DNA of 64,000 nt from positions 62,001-126,000 of the forward strand of contig JAJDUD010000024.1 in assembly GCA_022826825.1 (NCBI GenBank), read 5' to 3'. Below, piece by piece: positions 49,840 through 56,997 of the stretch. How positions within the stretch are numbered: the first letter of the stretch is position 1; every line of letters starts with the position of its first letter. Both the position numbers and the translations under genes were made by a program. Origin of the DNA: Acidobacteriota bacterium (GTDB lineage Bacteria > Acidobacteriota > Vicinamibacteria > Marinacidobacterales > Marinacidobacteraceae). Under the pieces are notes generated by a model, which made no database searches, had not been told where the DNA came from, and worked only from the letters and a program-made list of their open reading frames with translations.

Positions 49840-51135
49840 CTACAAACCCGCGGTCCGGAACCCCGCCATGATGTCGCGGCGGTCCGGACTGAAGAAGTTG
49901 CGATAGCGGCCGGTCAGCATCCGGCTGCGCGTCGCCCAGGCGCCGCCGCGCAGGACCTTGGTCTGCTGGAACTGGCTCTCCGAGTATTCCCGGTACGCAT
50001 CGGGGCGGAATTCGGGAAACGGCTCGAACGTGTCCGCTGTCCACTCCCAGACGTTGCCGAGCATCTGCCGGCAACCGAAGGCGCTGTCGCCGTCCGGCAG
50101 CGCCCCGACCTCGACGCAGCCGAGCGTCCACCCGTCCAGATTCGCGTGCCGGGATTCGGGCAGCGCCTCGCCCCAGGGATAGGTCCGTTTCCGGGACGCC
50201 AGGCGGTTTCCGTCGGGTTCGCCGAGCGCCGCCGTCTCCCATTCGGCCTCGGTGGGAAGCCGCCGTCCCGCCCAGGCGCACCAGGCGTTCGCCTCGAACC
50301 AGTTGACGTGGATGACCGGCTCGTTCAGCGGCAGCGGCGCGGTCTCGTCGAAGCATCGCAACCGGAACGCGTCCGCTCCGTCGGAGAGCCAGTAGACGGG
50401 CCGGGGTGCCCCGGCCCGTTCCCGCCAGGCCCAGCCCGCGTCGCTCCAGAACTCCCGCTTCCGGTAACCCCCGGCATTGACGAATTCGGCGAACTCCGCG
50501 TTCGTGACCGGCGCCTTCGCGATCGAAAACGGCCGCACGTCCACCGGATGCGCCCACTTCTCGTTGTCGTAGCAAAACGGCGCGTCCCGCTCCGCTCCCA
50601 GGCGGAAGGTCCCGCCCGGAACCCGGGCGTCGCCGGGACAACCGCCGGACGGTTCCCGGGAAAGACTCCGGCCCAGCCGCGGCGCCGGGTAGCCGAGAGT
50701 CTGCCGGGAATAGACGTATGCCTCGGTGTGCATGTCCTCGTGGAACGTGGCGAACTGGTACATGAAGCTGTCCCGCTCGCTCGCCGTGCCCGGACCGAGC
50801 CGTTCCAGGCAGCGGTCCTTGACGGTTTCGGCGTAGCGGATCGTTTCCTCCATGCCGAGCAGCGGGAGGTCCCAGCGCGTGTCCTGGAGGACGGCCGCCG
50901 AGTCGTACAGTTCGTCGGCTTGCCGCAGGATCGGGGCGTGGCCGTAGAGGTCGCGCAGAATGAAGTTCTCGTAGAACCACGCAACGTGCCCGATCTCCCA
51001 CCGCAACGGATTGACGATGGGCATCTGGGGCCCCATCAACTGGTTGTCGTCGAGGCCGACGGTCAGTGCGATGCTGCGCCGGTGAGCGTCTTCCATGATG
51101 GCGGCGAGATGATCGGCCGGAACACGCTGGGTCAT
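49840..51135 (-). CDS. senA: SenA/EgtB-like nonheme iron enzyme, predicted selenoneine synthase
   Basis: The 431-aa product has an N-terminal DinB-like domain with GHVAWFYENF and the iron-binding HxxxHxE in ATFHEDMHTEAYVY. An FGE/sulfatase-modifying-factor domain follows (about 170-430; VPGGTFRLGAE, PVTNAEFAEFVNAGGY, RLPTEAEWE, GNVWEWTAD, VLRGGAWATRSRM). This is the EgtB fold shared by ergothioneine synthase and selenoneine synthase SenA. The SenB-like gene directly upstream on the other strand makes SenA the preferred call. SenA joins hercynine to a selenosugar. No EgtD for hercynine is in the window. The ATG at 51135 is only 20 nt from the divergent senB start. Confidence 0.85.
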   Translation of the reverse strand: MTQRVPADHLAAIMEDAHRRSIALTVGLDDNQLMGPQMPIVNPLRWEIGHVAWFYENFILRDLYGHAPILRQADELYDSAAVLQDTRWDLPLLGMEETIRYAETVKDRCLERLGPGTASERDSFMYQFATFHEDMHTEAYVYSRQTLGYPAPRLGRSLSREPSGGCPGDARVPGGTFRLGAERDAPFCYDNEKWAHPVDVRPFSIAKAPVTNAEFAEFVNAGGYRKREFWSDAGWAWRERAGAPRPVYWLSDGADAFRLRCFDETAPLPLNEPVIHVNWFEANAWCAWAGRRLPTEAEWETAALGEPDGNRLASRKRTYPWGEALPESRHANLDGWTLGCVEVGALPDGDSAFGCRQMLGNVWEWTADTFEPFPEFRPDAYREYSESQFQQTKVLRGGAWATRSRMLTGRYRNFFSPDRRDIMAGFRTAGL

Positions 51136-51155
51136 GTTGGTGGCGGGGTTCGCCC

Positions 51156-52109
51156 GTGCGAATCATTCTAGTAACCCCCGCGGGCGCGAGGTCCCGCTTC
51201 GGCAACCGGATCACCGCGCGGCGCTGGGCGGCGGTGCTGCGGTCGCTCGGCCACCGGGTGGCCATCCAGACCGCGTGGAACGGCGCGTCCGCGGAGGTGC
51301 TGATCGCCCTCCACGCGTGGCGGAGCGCCGCTTCGATCCGCGGCTTCCGGGCGCGTTTTCCGACCCGTCCGCTGATCGTGGCGCTGACCGGGACGGACAT
51401 CTACGGGTTCCTGCTCAGCGAGCCGGAGACCACCCGGAGGTCGCTCGAATGCGCCGACGTGCTGGTCGGGTTGCACGACCTGGCCGGGGAAGCGGTGCCG
51501 CCGGAATTCCGCGCCCGGGTTCGGGTGGTGCACCAGTCGGTTCCAGCCAGGAGCGTGACGCGCTGTCCCGTGAAACGGTCCTTCGACGTGTGCGTCGTGG
51601 GGCACCTCCGCCGGGAGAAGGATCCGCTGCGGGCGGCCGCGGCGGCGCGGGAGATGCCGGCGGACTCGCGCCTGCGGATTCTCCACGCCGGTGGGGCGCG
51701 GGATCCCGAGTGGGCCGAAGCGGCGCGCCACGAAATGGCTCGCAACCCGCGTTACCGGTGGCTGGGCGAAGTGCCGCCGTGGCGCGTGCGGCGGCTCTAC
51801 GAACGGACGCACGCCATGGTGATCCCGTCGCTGGCGGAGGGCGGCGCCAACGTCGTGTCGGAAGCGGTGGTCGCCGGGCTGCCGGTGATCGCGTCCCGGA
51901 TCCCCGGAAACGTCGGCCTGCTCGGTTCGGACCACCCGGCCTACTTCCCGCCCGGAGATACGGGGGCGCTCCGGGCTCTCCTGCGGCGGGGGGAGAGCGA
52001 TCCCGAATTCCTCGCGGAGCTCACCCGGCACGGCGCCCGGCGGGCGCCGCTCTTCGCTCCCGAGCGTGAGCGCGAGGGCTGGCGCCGGTTACTCGATGAG
52101 CTTCGGTGA
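51156..52109 (+). CDS. senB: SenB-like selenosugar synthase (GT4-fold glycosyltransferase, TIGR04348 type)
   Basis: VRIILVTPAGARSRFGNRITARRWAAVLRSLGHRV, LIALHAWRSAASIRGFR and LIVALTGTDIYG match the TIGR04348 family, whose characterised member SenB makes a selenosugar from UDP-sugar and selenophosphate. The C-terminal half has the GT4 motif SLAEGGANVVSEAVVAGLPVIAS. At 317 aa it is the family length. The GTG start is fixed by the conserved N-terminus. It is divergent from senA. A SenC/SelD selenophosphate synthetase is not in the window and must be encoded elsewhere if the pathway works. Confidence 0.88.
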   Translation: MRIILVTPAGARSRFGNRITARRWAAVLRSLGHRVAIQTAWNGASAEVLIALHAWRSAASIRGFRARFPTRPLIVALTGTDIYGFLLSEPETTRRSLECADVLVGLHDLAGEAVPPEFRARVRVVHQSVPARSVTRCPVKRSFDVCVVGHLRREKDPLRAAAAAREMPADSRLRILHAGGARDPEWAEAARHEMARNPRYRWLGEVPPWRVRRLYERTHAMVIPSLAEGGANVVSEAVVAGLPVIASRIPGNVGLLGSDHPAYFPPGDTGALRALLRRGESDPEFLAELTRHGARRAPLFAPEREREGWRRLLDELR

Positions 52110-52120
52110 CCCGGTCGTGA

Positions 52121-53590
52121 TCAGTTGATGAGGTAGATCTTCTCGTTCGGCGGCTGGAGCCACTCGATGCCCTTGCTGGTCACGACGTGCGGGTTCGAGA
52201 TGTTGATCGCCAGGGGGAACCCGGGCCGTTCCGGGATGTTCATGTGCACCATGTACTCGTACGCGAAGAGGTGGTTCTCCTGGATCACCAGGTGGTGCCG
52301 GTCGGCGCGGAAGTTGGTCACCGAGGGACCGACGGTGCCGGTGCCCACGGTGCCGTAGGCGTGGTGGTCGATGGCGAAACCCGGCTGGTCGCCGTCGCCG
52401 AGCCCCTCCTGGATGATCACGTAGTCGAGGTTCCTTTCGCCGTCGGGGGTCCGGCCGATCCCCTGGATTCCGGAGTTGACGAACGGCGTGTAGATGTAGC
52501 CGGCCTCCTCCATGGCCGCGACCATGGCGTCGAGCGACTCCTTGGCCGTCATGCCCACCCGCATGTGGGGCCGCATGATCCACTGGCCGGCGATCGCGAG
52601 GTCGAACAGCTTCTGGATGCTCTCCGGAGGGGCGGTCTCGCCCTCGCGCAGGATGTAGGCGTGGGTCTTGGTGTCGGTGCCGAAGCCCATGTAGTTGACC
52701 CCGACGTTGAAGGCGAAGAAATCGCCGCGCTGAAAGACGTAGTCCTCGTGCCAGATCCAGTAGCGGGCGTCCGGCGGATAGGGCGGGTCTTCGGATACCG
52801 CGGTGTAGTAGAGGCGGATGCCGCCCCGTCCCCCGGTGCTGAATCCGGCCAGGTGGCGGTCGTAGGCCCACTCCCGGGCCCAGGTGGTGATCTCCCGGAT
52901 CGTGGTGCGCCCCGGCTCGATCCGGGCCAGGGCCTCCTGGGTGAGTTGGCGGGCGGCCTCGAGGTTGTTGATCTGCTCGGCCACCTCGCGGACCGTTCGC
53001 CGCACCAGGAAGTCGTTGACGACGTTCTCCGCGGAGACGATCCGCTCGACGTAGGTGGGCCCGAGGATCTTCACCAGCTTCAACCAGGAGGTGTGCGACA
53101 ACCCGTCGGCCTCGGCGAGCCACTCGGAGGTGTTCACGGCGATGGTCTGCGGGTCGCGCTCGGCGACGAACTCGGTGAACTCGTCGTAGACCTCGTCGCC
53201 GTAGTTGAACGCCATCTGGTAGCCGCGGCCGTAGCTGGAGATGGTCCGGGCGAAATCGTCGGAACCCCGGACGTCGATGTCCTCGACCGCGCCGGCGCTC
53301 CCGAAGGCGGCCCGCTCGATCCGGTCGCCGAGGTCGGTGAAGACGAGGTAGCCGTAGGTGTTGCCGAACCAGTAGGCCATCGGGTCCGGGTCGCCGTGGC
53401 GGGTGACGTGGATCCACATGTCCACGCCGTTGTCGCGCATGGCGCCCGGCAGGATCAGATCGAGCTTGTCTTGCCGAAGGAGGCGCATGACCTCGCCCCC
53501 GCTGCGGGAGGAGTGGACGCCGGGCTGGGCGGTTGCGAAGGTGGCCGCGAGCAGCAGCGCGATCAGGATGGATGGGGTTCGAACGGGCAT
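52121..53590 (-). CDS. Exported M24-family (Xaa-Pro peptidase-like) protein with altered metal site
   Basis: A signal peptide (ILIALLLAATFATAQ) precedes an N-terminal creatinase-like domain (about 30-210) and an M24 pita-bread domain (about 220-480). GDFFAFNVGVNYMGFGTDTKTHAYIL corresponds to the first two metal Asp residues, but the first reads Asn (FNVG) rather than Asp. The His (DHHAYG) and a Glu (FAYEYMVHM) are kept. The family splits Xaa-Pro bonds; here activity may be reduced or use one metal. It is convergent with senB (11 nt apart). Confidence 0.82.
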   Translation of the reverse strand: MPVRTPSILIALLLAATFATAQPGVHSSRSGGEVMRLLRQDKLDLILPGAMRDNGVDMWIHVTRHGDPDPMAYWFGNTYGYLVFTDLGDRIERAAFGSAGAVEDIDVRGSDDFARTISSYGRGYQMAFNYGDEVYDEFTEFVAERDPQTIAVNTSEWLAEADGLSHTSWLKLVKILGPTYVERIVSAENVVNDFLVRRTVREVAEQINNLEAARQLTQEALARIEPGRTTIREITTWAREWAYDRHLAGFSTGGRGGIRLYYTAVSEDPPYPPDARYWIWHEDYVFQRGDFFAFNVGVNYMGFGTDTKTHAYILREGETAPPESIQKLFDLAIAGQWIMRPHMRVGMTAKESLDAMVAAMEEAGYIYTPFVNSGIQGIGRTPDGERNLDYVIIQEGLGDGDQPGFAIDHHAYGTVGTGTVGPSVTNFRADRHHLVIQENHLFAYEYMVHMNIPERPGFPLAINISNPHVVTSKGIEWLQPPNEKIYLIN

Positions 53591-53645
53591 GGTCGCCTCC
53601 TACCCGGTCAGGGTATGGGAGGGACCGTCAAATCCGCCAATTGCA

Positions 53646-53702
53646 GGAGCGCCGGCGTTCACGCCGGCATCGTCCCCCGCAGGGGGGCGAAACTCCCGTC
53701 GC
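53646..53702 (+). repeat. GCCGGC palindromic repeat copy
   Basis: GAGCGCCGGCGTTCACGCCGGCATCG is followed by the tail hairpin CCCCC-GCA-GGGGG and GCGAAACTCCCGTCGCC. The two-part structure and GAAACTCCCG end match the copies at 25915 and 45281. It lies between the M24 gene and the first HisC-like gene. Confidence 0.85.
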
Positions 53703-53753
53703 CATTTCGCCGTGCGGCGATGTGCCCCCGCTCCCGAACCCCTTGACGGGGTG

Positions 53754-54929
53754 CTACGCCGCCATCTTCTGGGCGGCGTCGAGGACCGTCGCCATCTTCG
53801 CGGCGCCGCGCTGCATCTCGTCCATGGTGCCGATGGAGATGCGGCAGCGGGTCCATAGCGGCGGGAACGGCCGCCCGACCCGGACGCCCTCCGCGGCGCA
53901 GGCCGCCTGGAACTGCTCGATCGGCATGCCGACGTCCACGAAGATGAAGTTCGTCTGGGCGTCGGTGGCGCTCAGCCCGCGGTCGGCGAAGAACTTGATG
54001 ATGAAGTCCCGCCCCTCGGCGTTCCGCTTCTTCTCGTTCGGGAGGTAGTCGGGGTCCGCCTTGTCGCGCTCGAGCGCGGCGTTCGCGGCGACCAGCGCCG
54101 GAGTGCTGACCGAGTTGCCGAGGTGGAACTCATCGAGTTCCGCGATGGTGTCCTCGTGCGCGATCGCGTAGCCGACCCGAAGCCCCGCCATTCCGTAGGC
54201 CTTCGAGAAGGTGCGCGCCACGATGATGCGCGGGTTCTCGATCGCCGTCGGGATCATGGTCTCGTGGCCGGGCGTCGTCACGTAGTCGATGTAAGCCTCG
54301 TCCACCAGGATGCGGAGGTTCTTCTCGACGTCGAGCGCCCGCATCAGGAAGTCCTTGCTCTGGGCGGGATCCACGAGCGTCGCCACCGGGTTGTTCGGGT
54401 TGCAGTAGAAGAGCATCCCGCTGCCCTTGCAGGCGTGGAGCGTCTGGTCGAGATCCATCGTGAAGTCGGCGGTCAGCGGCACCGCCTTGGTCCGGTAACC
54501 CATGAGGTTGGCGTAGCCGAAGCACTCCTCGTAGGTCGGAAGCGATCCGACGAGGGCTTTCTCCTTGCTCGCATACTGGTGCGTGCAGTCCACCAGGATC
54601 TGGGTGGAACCGGCGCCGACAAGGACATTCTCCGGCTTCACGCCCCATTTCTCGGCGATCGCCTCGCGCACCGGGCCGCTGAACCGGAACGGATAGCGTC
54701 CGGCGATCACCCCCTCGGGTCCGATGACCGAGTCGAGAGCGTCCATGACGAACTCGCCGGGACCGAGCGAGTTCTCGTTGTTGGCCAAATTGATCGCCTC
54801 TTCGGGGGCGATGCCCATCTGGGCGGCGAACGCGTACTGCTCGCGCAGCCGTGACCGGACGAAGGTCGCGGCGTAGAGGCCGGCGGCGCCGGCGGAGGCG
54901 TGACTCAGGAAACTGCGGCGGGAGAGCAT
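53754..54929 (-). CDS. Tat-signal HisC-like class I/II aminotransferase, copy 1
   Basis: MLSRRSFLSHASAGAAGLYAATF is a twin-arginine signal. The mature part is a fold-type I aminotransferase like histidinol-phosphate aminotransferase: LANNENSLGPGEFVMDAL, VLVGAGSTQILVDCTHQY, LFYCNPNNPVATLV, ILVDEAYIDY, VARTFSKAYGMAGLRVGYAIA (PLP Lys) and TNFIFVDVGM. An exported PLP enzyme is unusual, though Tat could export it with cofactor bound. It is 66 nt downstream of a paralogue. Substrate unknown; a role in histidine synthesis is unlikely given the signal. Confidence 0.88.
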   Translation of the reverse strand: MLSRRSFLSHASAGAAGLYAATFVRSRLREQYAFAAQMGIAPEEAINLANNENSLGPGEFVMDALDSVIGPEGVIAGRYPFRFSGPVREAIAEKWGVKPENVLVGAGSTQILVDCTHQYASKEKALVGSLPTYEECFGYANLMGYRTKAVPLTADFTMDLDQTLHACKGSGMLFYCNPNNPVATLVDPAQSKDFLMRALDVEKNLRILVDEAYIDYVTTPGHETMIPTAIENPRIIVARTFSKAYGMAGLRVGYAIAHEDTIAELDEFHLGNSVSTPALVAANAALERDKADPDYLPNEKKRNAEGRDFIIKFFADRGLSATDAQTNFIFVDVGMPIEQFQAACAAEGVRVGRPFPPLWTRCRISIGTMDEMQRGAAKMATVLDAAQKMAA

Positions 54930-54995
54930 GGGGTGGCTACCTCCTCGTAGCGGGGGGTCCTTGGTGCGAGATGGGAGCTGCGATCCCTCGGGATA

Positions 54996-56189
54996 TCACT
55001 GCTGCTGGTTGTCGGCGGTGGCGAGGCCGAGCACTTCGGCGAAGACCGCGGTCGCGCGCTGCATCTCCTCGAGGGTGCCGATCGAGATGCGGGCGTGGGT
55101 GTCCTCGTAGGGAGGGAAGTCCCGCCCCACCATGATGCCCCGCTCGGCGCAGGCCTCGCGGAACTCCTTCGCCGGCCGGCCGATGTTCACGAAGATGAAG
55201 TTCGTGTTGCTGGGGACCGGATCGAGGCCGTGCCCCGAGAAGAAGTCATGGGTGAGCTTGCGGGCCGCTTCGTTCCGCTGGATTTCCTTCTTGATGTAGT
55301 CCGGGTCCTCCAGCGATCCCATCGCCGCGGCGATGGAGAGGACGGAGGTTCCGAACGTGAGCTGCAGCGGCGCGAGCTTCGCGATGGTGCCGGCCTGGCC
55401 GAAGCCGTAGCCGACCCTGAGGCCGGCCATCCCGAAAGCCTTCGAGAACGTCCGCGCCACGAACACGTCGCGGTGTTCCATCGCGAGTCCGGCGCCGGTG
55501 TCGAAGCCGGGATGCGAGGCGTAGTCGTAGTAGGCCTCGTCGAGCAGGATGGCGGTGTACGGCGATTCCTTCTTGACGAAGTTCACGAAGTCCGTCACGT
55601 CGGCGAGCGAATGGACGGTGCCGGTGGGGTTGTTCGGGTTGCACAGGAAGACGAGCCCGGCGCCGATCGCCGCTCCCGCCATCTTGTCGAGGTCGAGTCC
55701 CAGACCGCCGGTCAGGGGGAGGGCCTTGACCTGGGCGCCGAAGTAGCGGGCCGCCCGTACCGGGCTCTCGTAGGAGCACTCCGCGGTGACCAGCGGCCGG
55801 TCGGGGCCGGTGTAGGTACGGACGGCGGTCCGCAGAATCTCTCCGGACCCTGCCGACAGCACCACATTGTCGGCCTTGCCCCCGAACATTCCCCCGATCT
55901 TGTTGCGGAGGTCGGTCCCGCTGACCTGCGCGTTCATCGGGTAGCGCATGATGGAACCGTACGCTTCCCGGAGCGCCGCCACCGCGGAAGGTCCCGGTCC
56001 GAGCGGGTTCTCGTTGCTGCTGATCCGGATTTCGTCGTCCTCGGGGGGAGGGACGAAAACCGGCCCGCCCCGGAAACCGTTCTCGGCTTCCCAGGCCTCC
56101 CGGCCCCGGGCGCTGATCGCATGGAGGGAGGCGGCGCTGCCCGCCCCGGCGGGCGCCAGACTGAGGAAACTGCGACGCGTGGTCTTCAT
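54996..56189 (-). CDS. Tat-signal HisC-like class I/II aminotransferase, copy 2
   Basis: MKTTRRSFLSLAPAGAGSAASLHA is a twin-arginine signal. The enzyme part shows ISSNENPLGPGPSAVAALRE, VVLSAGSGEILRTAVRTY, LVFLCNPNNPTGTVHS, ILLDEAYYDYASHPGF, VARTFSKAFGMAGLRVGYGFG (PLP Lys) and TNFIFVNIGRPAKEFREAC. It is clearly paralogous to the downstream gene, so the pair arose by tandem duplication. The start ATG at 56189 excludes a long upstream extension in the track ORF. The two may act on different amines or keto acids in the periplasm. Confidence 0.88.
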   Translation of the reverse strand: MKTTRRSFLSLAPAGAGSAASLHAISARGREAWEAENGFRGGPVFVPPPEDDEIRISSNENPLGPGPSAVAALREAYGSIMRYPMNAQVSGTDLRNKIGGMFGGKADNVVLSAGSGEILRTAVRTYTGPDRPLVTAECSYESPVRAARYFGAQVKALPLTGGLGLDLDKMAGAAIGAGLVFLCNPNNPTGTVHSLADVTDFVNFVKKESPYTAILLDEAYYDYASHPGFDTGAGLAMEHRDVFVARTFSKAFGMAGLRVGYGFGQAGTIAKLAPLQLTFGTSVLSIAAAMGSLEDPDYIKKEIQRNEAARKLTHDFFSGHGLDPVPSNTNFIFVNIGRPAKEFREACAERGIMVGRDFPPYEDTHARISIGTLEEMQRATAVFAEVLGLATADNQQQ

Positions 56190-56344
56190 CGGGGTTCTCC
56201 CTGATCGTGTGGGTGCTCGGGTTTCGCGAGCGTCTGCGGAGTGACGGTCGGCGCGTTCGCCAGTACCTTTCCTGCCATCAAATGTGTTCGCGGGGAGCGT
56301 ATCCGCTGGATGAGATACGCCGCAACCCCTCGCGGTGTTCCGGA

Positions 56345-56860
56345 TCAGTGGATCATCAGGTCGGTGACGAGCGCGGTGTTCCCCCACTGCATCTTGAGGG
56401 TGCCGTTCATCCCGTCCGCCATCAGGCTGATCGTGAACATCTCCGCGGAGTCGTCCGTCGTTTCGACCTTCAGCGGCGCGCTGAAGAGGTCCTTCTCCGG
56501 ATCGTGCGCGAGGCCGGGCTGTCCGGTCTCGCTGTTGACGAGCAGGTCCCAGCCGTCGTCGGTCTTCTTGGCGAACAGGCTGTAGGCGCCGGCAGCCGCC
56601 ATGTTGGCGCCGATCATCAGGTCGCCCTCGCTGGTGATGGTGGTGGCGTTCTCCGAACCGAGCCGCCACACCATCCCGGGAGTGACCTGCGCGAGCATGT
56701 CCCGCCCGTTCAGGCTCGGCCGGCCGTACTCCACGGTCACCGCCTTGCCGTTGAAGGTCGCCTCGGCCTTGCCGCGCGGGTTGTGCGCGAACGCGATCGC
56801 GGCGACCGCCAGGGCGGCGGTGAGTACGGGAACCAGTCGGTGCTTGGGGAATTGGGTCAT
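56345..56860 (-). CDS. Exported DUF2911 protein
   Basis: A signal-like N-terminus (LVPVLTAALAVAAIAFAHNP) precedes KAEATFNGKAVTVEYGRPSLNGRDMLAQVTPGMVWRLGSENATTITSEGDLMI, the DUF2911 signature, with GAYSLFAKKTDDGWDLLVN and the closing WGNTALVTDLMI. Function is unknown; the family is common in Bacteroidota and Acidobacteriota secretomes. 171 aa is normal. It lies 155 nt upstream of the aminotransferase pair on the same strand. Confidence 0.87.
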   Translation of the reverse strand: MTQFPKHRLVPVLTAALAVAAIAFAHNPRGKAEATFNGKAVTVEYGRPSLNGRDMLAQVTPGMVWRLGSENATTITSEGDLMIGANMAAAGAYSLFAKKTDDGWDLLVNSETGQPGLAHDPEKDLFSAPLKVETTDDSAEMFTISLMADGMNGTLKMQWGNTALVTDLMIH

Positions 56861-56997
56861 GGGACGCGTCCTCCGGCGGCGATTCTAGCGACGGTTCGCG
56901 GACGTTCCGTTGCGGCGTTCGCGGACGGCGCGGTAGGCTCACTCGTGAGGGGAGCCGGTTCGTGTTCGCGCGCACTCCGGAACCCCCGCCGCTGCCC

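Noticed and set aside
49840-51135. Ergothioneine synthase EgtB as the primary call
   Set aside because: The fold fits EgtB, but the adjacent SenB-like gene and Sec genes favour SenA. EgtB remains possible because no diagnostic residue was checked against structures.
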